DNA from: BP-133 sp040756995
Lineage (GTDB): Bacteria; Actinomycetota; Acidimicrobiia; IMCC26256; BP-133
Length of the DNA: 64,000 nt
NCBI GenBank assembly: GCA_040756995.1
Contig: JBFLYK010000002.1
Coordinates: 1-64,000 of the forward strand
Reading direction: 5' to 3'
Shown here: positions 25,662 through 34,516 of the stretch, one piece after another
Layout: the number at the start of each line of letters is the position of its first letter
Position numbering within the stretch: position 1 is the stretch's first letter
Made by a program: the position numbers and the translations under genes
Notes under the pieces: generated by a model
What the model was told of the DNA's origin: nothing
What the model saw: the letters and a program-made list of their open reading frames with translations, nothing else
The model's database searches: none

Positions 25662-26099
25662 ATGTCCGTGGCGAAGCCGGCTGTTCCCGCCGTGGCGGGG
25701 TGGTTCACGACCGATGACGAGCCGACGCTCCTCGGGTCCCGCTGCCAGGGCTGCGGCGTCGTCGCCTTCCCGCCGCGATCGGGCGGCTGCCCGAACCCGC
25801 GGTGCCGCAGCACCGACGTGGTTGCGCATCCCCTCGCCCGGACGGGGAAGGTGTGGTCGTACACCGACGCCCGCTACCAGCCGCCCCCGCCCTACGTCAG
25901 CCCGTCCGACCCCTACGAGCCGTTCGTGCTGGCCGCCGTCGAACTCGATGCCGATGGCCTCGTCGTGCTCGGCCAGATGGTGGACGGCTGCACCGCCGAC
26001 AACGTGCGGGTCGGTCAGCCCGTTGAGCTCGTCGTCGAACCGTTGCTGGAGACCGACGAGGCCGTCCAACTGGTGTGGCGGTGGAAGCCCAATGCCTGA
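25662..26099 (+). CDS. DUF35 zinc-ribbon/OB-fold protein
   Basis: Thiolase-partner protein of 145 residues. The zinc-ribbon Cys are in SRCQGCG and CPNPRC, followed by an OB-fold (GKVWSYTDARYQPP, LVVLGQMVDG). The next gene, a thiolase with its Cys, overlaps by eight bases, so the two are expected to form a complex. This is the second of three DUF35/thiolase pairs in the window. Confidence 0.9.
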   Translation: MSVAKPAVPAVAGWFTTDDEPTLLGSRCQGCGVVAFPPRSGGCPNPRCRSTDVVAHPLARTGKVWSYTDARYQPPPPYVSPSDPYEPFVLAAVELDADGLVVLGQMVDGCTADNVRVGQPVELVVEPLLETDEAVQLVWRWKPNA

Positions 26100-27303
26100 G
26101 CAGCCCGTCGTCCTCGGAGCCGGCATGACCGCCTGGGGCAAGTGGGGTCGGCCGTTCGTCGACTACGGCGTGGCCGCCGCCCGGGAGGCCCTCGACGACG
26201 CCGGCGTCGACTGGACCGACGTCGACCTGATCGTCGGCGGCGAGACGGTCCGCAACGGCTACGCCGGTTACGTCGCCGGCAGCTCGGTGGCCGCCGCCCT
26301 CGGCTTCAACGGCGCCCAGGTCGCCACGGTCTACGGCGCCTGCGCCTCGGGAGCGATGGCCATCGACCACGGCCGGGCCCAGATCATGGCCGGCCTCGCC
26401 GACGTCGTCCTCGTCGTCGGAGCCGACACGACCCCGAAAGGCTTTCTGGCTCCCAACGCCGGCGAACGACCCGAGGACCCGGACTGGCTGCGCTTCCGGC
26501 TCCTCGGCGCCACCAACCCGGCCTACTTCGGCCTCTACGCCCGGCGGCGCATGCATCTCTACGGCGCCACCGAGTCGGACTTCGCCAAGGTCAAGGTGAA
26601 GAACGCCCGCCACGGCGTCGACAATCCCCGGGCCCGGTACCGCAAGGAGGTGGCCGAAGAGGAAGTGCTGGCCTCGCCGATCGTGGCGTCGCCGCTCCAT
26701 CTGCTCGACATCTGCGCCACGTCCGACGGCGGCGCCGCCGTCGTGCTGTGCTCCGCCGACTACGCCGCGTCACGGCCAGGGAAGGCGGCGCAGAACGGGC
26801 GCCCGACGGTGCGCCTGGCCGCCGTGTCGACGGTGACGCCGACGTTCCCCGACACCGGTCTCGGCCTCCCCGACATCGCCACCGACTCCACCGCCGTGCT
26901 GCCCCCTCCGCCACGATCGTTCCGTGACTCGATCGGCTGGACGGCCTACGAGCAGGCCGGGATCGGCCCCGAGGACGTCGACGTCGCCGAGGTCTACGAC
27001 CTGTCGACCGCCCTCGAGCTCGACTGGTACGAGAACCTGGGACTCTGCCCGGTCGGCGAGGCGGAAGGGCTCATCCGCCGGGGAGCCACCACCCTCGGTG
27101 GAGACGGCCCGACCGTCAACCCGTCCGGCGGCCTGGCCTCCTTCGGCGAAGCGGTGCCGGCCCAGGCGATCGCCCAGGTCTGCGAGCTCGTCTGGCAGCT
27201 GCGGGGCGAGGCCCTCGGTCGTCAGCGGGAGGGCGCCCGGGTCGGCATCTCGGCCAACCAGGGCCTGTTCGGCCACGGCTCGTCGGTCATCGTCACCCGC
27301 TGA
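26092..27303 (+). CDS. thiolase/acetyl-CoA acetyltransferase-like protein
   Basis: Thiolase-superfamily enzyme of 403 residues expected to cleave a beta-ketoacyl-CoA. The nucleophilic Cys is present in YGACASGAMA (about residue 84). Other blocks: SPLHLLDICATSDGGAA, VDVAEVYDLST, TVNPSGGLASFGEAVPAQ (a variant of the usual NPSGGLLSRGHPLGA, without that His) and SANQGLFGHGSS at the end. The absence of the standard GHP histidine suggests specialised chemistry. It partners with the overlapping DUF35 gene and overlaps the TetR gene tail by 11 bases. Confidence 0.9.
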   Translation: MPEQPVVLGAGMTAWGKWGRPFVDYGVAAAREALDDAGVDWTDVDLIVGGETVRNGYAGYVAGSSVAAALGFNGAQVATVYGACASGAMAIDHGRAQIMAGLADVVLVVGADTTPKGFLAPNAGERPEDPDWLRFRLLGATNPAYFGLYARRRMHLYGATESDFAKVKVKNARHGVDNPRARYRKEVAEEEVLASPIVASPLHLLDICATSDGGAAVVLCSADYAASRPGKAAQNGRPTVRLAAVSTVTPTFPDTGLGLPDIATDSTAVLPPPPRSFRDSIGWTAYEQAGIGPEDVDVAEVYDLSTALELDWYENLGLCPVGEAEGLIRRGATTLGGDGPTVNPSGGLASFGEAVPAQAIAQVCELVWQLRGEALGRQREGARVGISANQGLFGHGSSVIVTR

Positions 27304-27925
27304 CGAGCCCCAGCAGCTCCAGCGTCCGCTCCTCGACATCGGCTTCCGTGAAGCCCTCCCGCGTGCGGAACCAGTTGGCCACCCAGATCGTCATGCCGAG
27401 GATCAGCCGAGTGGTCAGCAGCGTGTCGCCGGGGGAGAGGTCGCCGGACCGGATGGCGTTGCCGACGGTCTTGATCCAGACCTTCTCGTAGTCGTCGGCC
27501 CACCGGCGCCAGTCGCGGTACACCGCCTCCGGCAGCTGACTGCCGTCGAAGTAGACGAAGAAGTAGTCCCGCATCTTGACCGCGGCCTGGATCTGCACCC
27601 GGATGAGGCCGATGAGCCGCTCCCGCGGTGTCGCTCCCCGGGCCGACGTCGCCTGCCGGGCGGCCCGGTCGAGCTCCTGGGTCATCCGGACGAAGTGCAG
27701 ACCGAGCAGATCGGCCTTCGACGGAACGGAGCGATACAGCGTCGCCCGGGACACGCCGAGTTCGGCGGCCGTGCGCTCGATGGTGACGGCGTCGAGGCCG
27801 CCGGAGGCGAAGAGCCGTTCCACGGCGTCGACCACGGCGTCGGGCTCGATGGTGCGGGGCGGACGCCCCCGCTTGCGGGGCGCCGGTGCGGCCCCGTCAC
27901 CGGGGAGGTCAGAAACTTGAGGCAT
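27293..27925 (-). CDS. TetR-family transcriptional regulator
   Basis: 210-residue repressor with an N-terminal helix-turn-helix: basic lead RKRGRPPR, then IERTAAELGVSRATLYRSVPSKADLLGLHF. The C-terminal ligand domain is helical (TRLILGMTIWVANWFR). It is divergent from the Baeyer-Villiger-type gene, with inverted repeats between. A TATAAT-like -10 (complement of 27934-27939) lies only eight bases from the ATG, so its mRNA is probably leaderless and autoregulated. A similar operator sequence upstream of the alcohol dehydrogenase at 31650 suggests at least two targets. Confidence 0.92.
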   Translation of the reverse strand: MPQVSDLPGDGAAPAPRKRGRPPRTIEPDAVVDAVERLFASGGLDAVTIERTAAELGVSRATLYRSVPSKADLLGLHFVRMTQELDRAARQATSARGATPRERLIGLIRVQIQAAVKMRDYFFVYFDGSQLPEAVYRDWRRWADDYEKVWIKTVGNAIRSGDLSPGDTLLTTRLILGMTIWVANWFRTREGFTEADVEERTLELLGLVSG

Positions 27926-27927
27926 GC

Positions 27928-27969
27928 CGTCTCATTATATGATTGAATATTTGAGACGCTGTGGTTCAA
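27928..27969. promoter_or_regulatory. putative TetR operator region, inverted TGAGACG elements
   Basis: CGTCTCA (27928-27934) and TGAGACG (27952-27958) are exact inverted copies 17 bases apart in an unusually AT-rich stretch. The right copy is also part of an imperfect 19-bp palindrome, TTGAGACGCTGTGGTTCAA (27951-27969), which recurs as TTGAGACGTGATGCTCCAA at 31593. The region lies between the TetR gene and the monooxygenase it probably controls. Confidence 0.6.
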
Positions 27970-27988
27970 AAAGCGATCGGAGGTTGCC

Positions 27989-29923
27989 GTGGGTGCAGGA
28001 ACAGCCGCCGTCAGCACGCCGGCCGAGCTGCGGGCCGCACTCGAGGAGGCCCACCTCCCGACACTGTTGATGGCCATGGCCACCTTGAGCGGCGACGACG
28101 CCTGGCTGCGCGACGACTGGCGCCCGGCCGCCCCCCGGGGCGCCGAAGAGGACAACACCGGTGGTCTGCCGCCCGACGTGCAGGCCGAGATCCGGGCCGC
28201 GGCCTATGAGCTCGTGCTGGCCTGGCGGGCGGGGAAGCCGGCCGCCGATGCGCCGTCGCCCGAGCGCCTGGTCGAAATGCTGGAGATCGCCCTCGGGCCC
28301 GGCAACACGCTGCCGCCGGAGATCGGGCCGCTGTTGGCCGAAGAACTCGGCGTGGCCAGCCGCGACGTCCCCATCGCCGATCCGCCGCTCGCCGACCAGT
28401 TCCGGGTCGTCATCGTGGGCGGAGGGTTCGGGGGACTGTGTGCCGGGATCAAGCTCAAGGCGGCCGGGATCGCCTTCACCATTCTCGACAAGAACGAAGA
28501 GGTCGGCGGCACGTGGCTGGAGAACACCTATCCCGGCTGCGGCGTCGACACCCCGAGCCACCTGTACTCGCTCTCGTTCGCCCAGCGGCCGGACTGGCCG
28601 CGCTACTTCGCCCGCCGCGACGACCTCCACCGGTACCTCCTGTCCCTGGCCGATGAGTACGAGCTGCGCCCCTTCATGCAGCTGGGCCGGGAGGTCGAAT
28701 CGCTGGTGTGGCAGGAGGACTGCCACGAGTGGGTCGTGACCGCCCGGACGGCCGACGGGAAACGGGAGACGCTCAGCGCCAACGTCGTGATCACCGCCAC
28801 CGGCTACCTCAACCGGCCGGCCTACCCCGACATCGAAGGGCTCGGCGACTTCGCCGGGCCCTGCATGCACACCGCCCGCTGGCGCAATGACGTCGAGATC
28901 GCCGGCCGGCGCGTCGGCGTGCTGGGCACCGGAGCCAGCGCCATGCAGCTCGTGCCGGCCATCGCCGGTGTGGCCGAACGGGTCTTCGTCTTCCAGCGAT
29001 CGCCGCAGTGGGGGCTGCCCAACCCCAACCAGGCTCGGAGGGTGAGCCCGGCGACGCAGCTTCTCATGCGGGACGTGCCCTACTACCTCGGCTGGTACCG
29101 GCTGCGCCTCGTCTGGAACTTCGGCGACCGGCTCTTCCCGGCGTTGCAGATCGATCCCGACTGGCCGCATCCCGAGCGGTCGATCAACGCCATCAACGAC
29201 CGGCACCGCCAGTTCCTCACCAGGTACATCCTCTCCGAGCTCGGTGACCGCACCGATCTGATCGACAAGTGCGTGCCGACCTACCCGCCCTACGGCAAGC
29301 GGCCACTGCTCGACGCCGGCTGGTTCCGCACCGTGGCCCGGGACGATGTCGACGTCGTCACCGACCGGATCAGCCGGATCACGCCCCGAGGGGTTCTGCT
29401 CGAGACGGGGGAGGAGGTTCCCCTCGACGTTCTCGTTCTGGCCACCGGCTTCCAGAACCTGAACCTGCTGTCACCGATCGAGGTCCGGGGTCGCTCGGGC
29501 CGCACGCTGCGGGAGACCTGGGGTGAGGACGACGCCACCGCCCACCTCGGCATCACGGTGCCGGACTTCCCCAACCTCTTCATGCTGCTCGGGCCCAACA
29601 CCATCGCCGGTCACGGTGGCAGCGCGGCGCTGGGCCTGGAAATGGAGGTCCGCTACGTCATGCGGATGATCGCCCGCATGGTGGAAGAGGGCATCGTCTC
29701 GGTCGAGTGCCGCCAGGAGGTGCACGACGACTACGTCCGGCGGCTCGACACCGCGCTCAGCCGCACGATCTGGGCCCACCCCGGGATGACCACCTATTAC
29801 CGGAACAGCCGGGGACGGGTCGTGACCACGATGCCCTGGACCAACGCCGAGTACTGGCACATGACCCGGGAGCCCGACCTCGACGAGTTCCACGTCGAGC
29901 GGGCCTTGCCCGCCGTGCCGTGA
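27989..29923 (+). CDS. flavin-containing (Baeyer-Villiger-type) monooxygenase
   Basis: FAD/NADPH-dependent monooxygenase of 644 residues that would insert oxygen next to a ketone. Two dinucleotide motifs are visible, GGGFGG at about 144-149 and GTGASA at about 313-318, with the BVMO fingerprint FAGPCMHTARW at 288-298 between them. An N-terminal extension of about 135 residues is longer than in classical cyclohexanone monooxygenase and resembles the extended type found in actinobacterial ketone and steroid degraders. GTG start with GGAGG. The next gene, an alpha/beta hydrolase overlapping by four bases, could hydrolyse the ester or lactone product. Confidence 0.93.
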   Translation: MGAGTAAVSTPAELRAALEEAHLPTLLMAMATLSGDDAWLRDDWRPAAPRGAEEDNTGGLPPDVQAEIRAAAYELVLAWRAGKPAADAPSPERLVEMLEIALGPGNTLPPEIGPLLAEELGVASRDVPIADPPLADQFRVVIVGGGFGGLCAGIKLKAAGIAFTILDKNEEVGGTWLENTYPGCGVDTPSHLYSLSFAQRPDWPRYFARRDDLHRYLLSLADEYELRPFMQLGREVESLVWQEDCHEWVVTARTADGKRETLSANVVITATGYLNRPAYPDIEGLGDFAGPCMHTARWRNDVEIAGRRVGVLGTGASAMQLVPAIAGVAERVFVFQRSPQWGLPNPNQARRVSPATQLLMRDVPYYLGWYRLRLVWNFGDRLFPALQIDPDWPHPERSINAINDRHRQFLTRYILSELGDRTDLIDKCVPTYPPYGKRPLLDAGWFRTVARDDVDVVTDRISRITPRGVLLETGEEVPLDVLVLATGFQNLNLLSPIEVRGRSGRTLRETWGEDDATAHLGITVPDFPNLFMLLGPNTIAGHGGSAALGLEMEVRYVMRMIARMVEEGIVSVECRQEVHDDYVRRLDTALSRTIWAHPGMTTYYRNSRGRVVTTMPWTNAEYWHMTREPDLDEFHVERALPAVP

Positions 29924-30753
29924 GCACGTCGACCATCGAGGTCGAACGGGGGGTGCGGCTCCACGTCGTCGACGACTGTCCCGCCGTCGCCGGCGGACCG
30001 CCGGTCATGCTCCTGGCCGGTCTCGGGCTCGACCACGAGTCGTGGGCCGGACCGGCCGCCGCGCTCAGTCGACAGCACCGGGTGGTTCGGGTCGACCTCC
30101 GGGGGACGGGCCGCTCCGACGCCCCGACCGCCGGGTACTCACTCGACCGCCTGGCCCGGGACGTCATCGCCGTGCTCGACCGGCTCGACCTGTCCGACGT
30201 GGTCCTCGTCGGCCATTCGTTCGGCGCCCAGATCGGACTGCTGGTGGCGGCCACCGTCCCCGGGAGGCTGAGCCGGCTCGGGCTGGTCTGCTCCAACGGC
30301 GTCCGGGCCAGCCGGAGTGACGACTTCCCCTTCGGTCTCCGGGCCGACCGGGTGGAGCGGGCGCTGGTCCGGGCCGAGCTGGAGAACCGGGAGGAGGCCC
30401 GCCGCCAGAACGTCCGGGCGGGCTTTCCGGCCTCGGCCGATCCGGACCCGGAGTGGGTCGAGCGGCTCGTCCGGAGCCAGCTGCGCATGCCGTTCTGGGC
30501 CGCCGTGGCCTGCTTCCGCACCTACCTCCGGGCCGACCTCACCGCCGAGCTGGCCACGCTGAAGATGCCCGTCCTCCAGATCCTGGGCGCCAACGATCCG
30601 GTGACGAGCGTGGAGGGCGGCGCCTGGGTGCAGGAGCGGCTGGCCGACGGAAGGCTCGTGGTTCTCGAGGGGTGCGGCCACTACCCGATGTTCGAGGCGC
30701 CGGAGCGCTTCGTGGCGTTGCTGGCCGACTTCGCCGCCGGCGGCGATCGGTAG
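29920..30753 (+). CDS. alpha/beta-hydrolase (possible esterase/lactonase)
   Basis: Serine hydrolase of 277 residues with a GTG start overlapping the monooxygenase stop. Nucleophile elbow GHSFG with Ser at about residue 100, acid in LGANDP and His in GCGHYPMFE. The direct coupling to a Baeyer-Villiger-type monooxygenase suggests it opens the lactone or ester formed by that enzyme (inference). Three bases separate its stop from the convergent SDR. Confidence 0.9.
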   Translation: MSTSTIEVERGVRLHVVDDCPAVAGGPPVMLLAGLGLDHESWAGPAAALSRQHRVVRVDLRGTGRSDAPTAGYSLDRLARDVIAVLDRLDLSDVVLVGHSFGAQIGLLVAATVPGRLSRLGLVCSNGVRASRSDDFPFGLRADRVERALVRAELENREEARRQNVRAGFPASADPDPEWVERLVRSQLRMPFWAAVACFRTYLRADLTAELATLKMPVLQILGANDPVTSVEGGAWVQERLADGRLVVLEGCGHYPMFEAPERFVALLADFAAGGDR

Positions 30754-30756
30754 CCG

Positions 30757-31527
30757 TCAGGGTCGCATGTAGCTGCCACCCGACACGTTGATCGTCTCGC
30801 CGGTGATCGACCGGCTGGCGTCGGAGGCGAGGAACAGGATGGCGTCGGCGATGTCCTCCGGGGTGGCCGGCCGACCGAGCGGGATCTCGTCCTTCATCGC
30901 CGTCAGGTGCTCTTCGGGGATGAGCTTGGCGAGGAAGGGGTTGGGGGTGAGCCCGGGAGCGACGCAGTTGATGCGGACCTGATACGGCGCCGCCTGGTGG
31001 GCCGTCGAGCGGCTGAGGGCGAGGACGCCGGCCTTGGCCGCGTGGTAGGCGGTGTTGCCCGGCGTGCGGCTCGTCCACGCTTCGGTGGAGGCGACGTTGA
31101 CGATGGAGCCGGAGCCCCGCTCGATCATGTGGGGCAGCACGGCCCGCATGGTGAAGAACTGGCCGGTGAGGCAGACGTCGACGACCCGGCGCCACGAGTC
31201 GGTCTTCGTCTCCCACAGCAGCGCCGGTTCCGACGTCCCGGCATTGTTCACCAGGATGTCGATCCGGCCGAGTTCGCGGAGCACCTCCGCCACGACGGCG
31301 TCGACGTGATGCTCGTCGGTCACGTCGAGCGCGAGGCCGACGACGCGCCGTCCGGTGTCGGCGGCGATCCCCTCCGCCGTCTTCCGGGTGCGTTCGGCGG
31401 CCAGGTCGGTCACGACCACGTCGGCGCCGGCTTCGGCGAGGCGGCGGGCGGTGGCGCGGCCGATGCCGGCCCCGGCGGCGGCGGTGACGAGGGCGACGCG
31501 GCCAGTGAGGTCCGTGGTGGTGGGCAC
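30757..31527 (-). CDS. SDR-family oxidoreductase
   Basis: Classical short-chain dehydrogenase of 256 residues. TAAAGAGIG is the cofactor loop, NNAG at about 90, catalytic Ser in VNVASTEAW, and Tyr/Lys in YHAAK. The C-terminus ETINVSGGSYMRP is typical. I start it at GTG 31527 (VPTTTDLTGRVALVT); longer in-frame reading would run through the promoter palindrome at 31541-31556. It is divergent from the alcohol dehydrogenase. Probably oxidises or reduces a hydroxy/keto intermediate. Confidence 0.9.
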   Translation of the reverse strand: MPTTTDLTGRVALVTAAAGAGIGRATARRLAEAGADVVVTDLAAERTRKTAEGIAADTGRRVVGLALDVTDEHHVDAVVAEVLRELGRIDILVNNAGTSEPALLWETKTDSWRRVVDVCLTGQFFTMRAVLPHMIERGSGSIVNVASTEAWTSRTPGNTAYHAAKAGVLALSRSTAHQAAPYQVRINCVAPGLTPNPFLAKLIPEEHLTAMKDEIPLGRPATPEDIADAILFLASDASRSITGETINVSGGSYMRP

Positions 31528-31540
31528 GTGGTCATCGTAA

Positions 31541-31556
31541 ATCCTGCGCGCAGGAT
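31541..31556. promoter_or_regulatory. perfect 16-bp palindrome at the SDR promoter
   Basis: ATCCTGCGCGCAGGAT, 14 bases upstream of the SDR start on the minus strand. Its half-sites ATCC/GGAT recall the GntR palindrome, but the centre is eight bases longer, so I list it separately. It may bind another factor or be a variant site. Confidence 0.5.
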
Positions 31557-31592
31557 GCAGAAGCGTTGACCTTGCTCCCGCCCTCCCATAAA

Positions 31593-31611
31593 TTGAGACG
31601 TGATGCTCCAA
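31593..31611. promoter_or_regulatory. putative TetR operator copy (TTGAGACGTGATGCTCCAA)
   Basis: Matches the 27951-27969 element at 14 of 19 positions, and both copies are followed within a few bases by a run of A and then CGATCG. It lies 39 bases upstream of the alcohol dehydrogenase start (31650). It suggests that the TetR protein at 27293 also controls this dehydrogenase/ligase operon. Confidence 0.5.
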
Positions 31612-31649
31612 AATTCGATCGCGCCCCTTCGAATCCCCCGGGCCTGACC

Positions 31650-32762
31650 GTGCCCCGGGCCGCGGTCTGCACCGAGCTCGGCCGGCCGCTCGAGGTCATG
31701 GACCTCCGGCTCGACCCGCCCCGGGCCGGCGAGGTGGCCGTCCGGCTCGCCGCCGCCGGCGTGTGCGCCTCCGACGTGTCGGTCATGAAGGGCGACCTGC
31801 CGAGTCCCCGTCCGATCGTCCTCGGCCATGAAGCGGCCGGCGTGGTGACGGCGGTCGGCGAAGGGGTCACGTCCCTGGCCGTCGGCGACCACGTGGTCGT
31901 CACCGCCATGCCGCAGTGTGGGGCCTGCTACCGGTGCCGGCGGGGGCAGCCGAGCCTGTGCGAGGTGGCCGACGGTGTGCTGTTCTCCGGCGCGCTGCGG
32001 GATGGCACGCCCCGCTTCGCCACCGGCGACGGCCAGCCGGTGGCCCAGATGGTGGCGGCCGGGACGTTCGCCGAAGCGGTGGTGGTGTCGGAGATCTCGG
32101 TGGTGCGGATCCCGGCCGACGTGCCGTTGGCTCCGGCCTCGCTCCTCGGTTGCGGTGTCCTCACCGGCTTCGGTTCCGCCGTCAACGCCGCCACGATCGG
32201 GCCCGGCCGCACGGTGGCCGTGATCGGCTGCGGCAGCGTCGGTCTGGCCGCCGTGCAGGGCGCCCGCCTGTCCGGCGCCGAGGAGATCATCGCCATCGAC
32301 CTCGTTCCCGGGAAGCTCGACCTGGCCGTGGCGGTGGGTGCCACAACGGCGCTGCTGGCCGGCAGCGGCGACGACGTCGTCGAGCGGGTCAAGAAGGAAA
32401 CCGGCGGCCGGGGCGTCGACGTCACGCTGGAGTGCGCCGGCGCCCAGTCAACGGTGAAGCAGGCGATCGCCATGACCGGCAAGGGCGGCGAGGTCGTCTT
32501 CGTCGGCGCGGGCGACGCCGCCACCCGCGTCGACGTACCCCACTTCCGGGGCCTCGTCGGTTGCGCCAAGACGTTCCGGGGTGTGCTGTTCGGCGCCGCC
32601 GACATCCAGCGCGACGTCACCCGCATCGTCGACGCCTACCGGGCCGGGAGCTTCGAGCTCGACCGGCTCGTCACCCGGACGTTCTCGCTCGATGCCATCA
32701 ACGACGCCATCGGCTCCCTCGGTTCGGGTGACGTCGTCTCGGCCGTGGTGGAGTTCCCGTGA
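31650..32762 (+). CDS. zinc-dependent alcohol dehydrogenase (MDR family)
   Basis: Medium-chain NAD(P)-dependent alcohol dehydrogenase of 370 residues. Catalytic zinc ligands: Cys in GVCASDVS, His/Glu in LGHEAAG. Structural zinc cysteines: CGACYRCRRGQPSLC. Cofactor motif GCGSVG. The GTG at 31650 gives the normal family length; an upstream TTG would add a non-homologous leader through the putative operator. It starts an operon with an acyl-CoA ligase, hydrolase, SDR and luciferase-like enzyme, connected by overlaps. Confidence 0.92.
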   Translation: MPRAAVCTELGRPLEVMDLRLDPPRAGEVAVRLAAAGVCASDVSVMKGDLPSPRPIVLGHEAAGVVTAVGEGVTSLAVGDHVVVTAMPQCGACYRCRRGQPSLCEVADGVLFSGALRDGTPRFATGDGQPVAQMVAAGTFAEAVVVSEISVVRIPADVPLAPASLLGCGVLTGFGSAVNAATIGPGRTVAVIGCGSVGLAAVQGARLSGAEEIIAIDLVPGKLDLAVAVGATTALLAGSGDDVVERVKKETGGRGVDVTLECAGAQSTVKQAIAMTGKGGEVVFVGAGDAATRVDVPHFRGLVGCAKTFRGVLFGAADIQRDVTRIVDAYRAGSFELDRLVTRTFSLDAINDAIGSLGSGDVVSAVVEFP

Positions 32763-34516
32763 GTGGCGAAGCCGACGTCGGCCGGCCGGTCGACGCTCCC
32801 GACTTCTGCGAGGCCTTCGCTCGCACCGTCGCCCGGGCCGGCGACGCTCCGGCGCTGCGGTCGTCCGACGGCGCCGTCACGCTCACCTGGCGGGAATTCG
32901 ACGCCGGCATGCGGGCCGCGGCCGGGGGGCTGGCCGACCTCGGCGTGGGCCGCGGCGGCACCGTGGCCCTCCTGCTCACGAACCGCTACGAGGCGGCGGT
33001 CGTCGACATGGCCACGCTGCACCTCGGGGCCGTGCCGGTATCGCTCTACAACAGCACTCCGGTCGGCCAGCTCACGTATCTCTTCACCGACTCCCGGGCC
33101 GAGGTCGTCGTCACCGAGCGGGCCTTCGCCGAACGGGCCGGGCAGGCGCTCAGCGCCATGTCGCCCGGAACCGTCCCCCGCCTCGTCGTCGTCGACGACG
33201 ACTGGAAAGAGCTGTGCACCCGGGGCCGCCCACTGCCGGAAGGAACCCGTCCGGAGCTGCGCCCGTCCGACCTCGTGACCGTCGTCTACACGTCGGGGAC
33301 CACCGGCGAACCGAAGGGCGCCGAACTCACCCACGCCAACATCCTGGAGCAGATCCGGGGTCTGCACTCGCTGGGCCGGCTGCCCGACGGCGGACGGGCG
33401 CTGTCGTATCTCCCGTTCGCCCACATGGGGGACCGGCTCTGCGCCTACTACATGCCGGTGGTGAGCAGCGCCTGCATCACCTACCACCCGGACCCCCGCA
33501 CTGCGGTCAACCTCCTCCCTGAGATCCAGCCGACGCTGTTCATGGCCGTGCCGAAGATCTGGCAGCGCCTGCAGAACCTGGCCCTGGCCCATGTCGCCGC
33601 CCGACCGGAGGAGGAGCGCCGCCGGTTGGAGGCGGCGATCGACATCGGCGGTCGCCTCCACGACGCCCGGGTGGCCGGCCTCCCGCCGGACGGCGACCTC
33701 ACCGCCGAGTGGAAGGCGCATGCTCCGGAGCTCGCCTCGCTGCGGGCGGCCGTCGGCCTCGAGGCCGGCGAGCTGCTCTTCACCGGCGCCGCGCCGTTGC
33801 CGCCCGAGACGCTGCGGTTCTTCGCCGCCATCGGCGCCGACCTGTGCGAGTGCTACGGCCAGAGCGAGACGGCCGGCATCATCCTCTGCAATCCCGCCGA
33901 CCGGCCCCGACCACTCACCAACGGGCTCCCGCTGCCCGGTGTCGAGACCCGGCTCGCCCCCGACGGCGAGCTGTTGCTCAAGGGCCCGATGGTCATGGCC
34001 GGCTACCGGGGGAAACCGGAGCTCACCGCCGCCGCCTTCGACGAGGACGGGTGGCTCCGCACCGGCGACATCTTCACCACCGACGAGGTCGGCTACTTCC
34101 GGATCATCGACCGCAAGCGGGAGATCATCGTCACCTCGGCCGGTAAGAACGTCTCACCCGTCCACGTCGAGAACACGATCTCCGCCGCCAGCCCGCTGGT
34201 CGGCTCGGTCGTCTGCATCGGCGATGCCCGGCCCTACTGCACCGCCCTGGTGGCGCTCGAACCCGAGGCGTCCGCCGGTCTCACCCGAGCGGAAATCGCC
34301 GACTCCCTGAAGGCGGCAATCCGGCAGGCCAATACCGAACTGAACGACGCCGAGCAGATCCGCCGGTTCGCCATCGTGGACGGGACCTGGCTGCCCGGTG
34401 GCGACGAGCTCACCCCGACGATGAAACTGAAGCGCAAACCCATAGCCGTCAAGTACGCCGCGCTGATCGACGCGCTCTACGGAGGAGACGATTCCCATGC
34501 CGTTCTGCGACCGTGA
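32759..34516 (+). CDS. AMP-dependent acyl-CoA synthetase, FadD15-like
   Basis: Adenylate-forming ligase of 585 residues that activates a long or bulky carboxylic acid with ATP and CoA. ATP motif YTSGTTGEPKG at about 177-187, YGQSETAG, DGWLRTGDIF, and DRKREIIVTSAGKNVSP with the hinge near it. The length and the end KYAALIDALY fit the long-chain FadD15-type subgroup. GTG start overlaps the alcohol dehydrogenase stop; its 3' end overlaps the hydrolase gene by 20 bases. Confidence 0.93.
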   Translation: MSGEADVGRPVDAPDFCEAFARTVARAGDAPALRSSDGAVTLTWREFDAGMRAAAGGLADLGVGRGGTVALLLTNRYEAAVVDMATLHLGAVPVSLYNSTPVGQLTYLFTDSRAEVVVTERAFAERAGQALSAMSPGTVPRLVVVDDDWKELCTRGRPLPEGTRPELRPSDLVTVVYTSGTTGEPKGAELTHANILEQIRGLHSLGRLPDGGRALSYLPFAHMGDRLCAYYMPVVSSACITYHPDPRTAVNLLPEIQPTLFMAVPKIWQRLQNLALAHVAARPEEERRRLEAAIDIGGRLHDARVAGLPPDGDLTAEWKAHAPELASLRAAVGLEAGELLFTGAAPLPPETLRFFAAIGADLCECYGQSETAGIILCNPADRPRPLTNGLPLPGVETRLAPDGELLLKGPMVMAGYRGKPELTAAAFDEDGWLRTGDIFTTDEVGYFRIIDRKREIIVTSAGKNVSPVHVENTISAASPLVGSVVCIGDARPYCTALVALEPEASAGLTRAEIADSLKAAIRQANTELNDAEQIRRFAIVDGTWLPGGDELTPTMKLKRKPIAVKYAALIDALYGGDDSHAVLRP

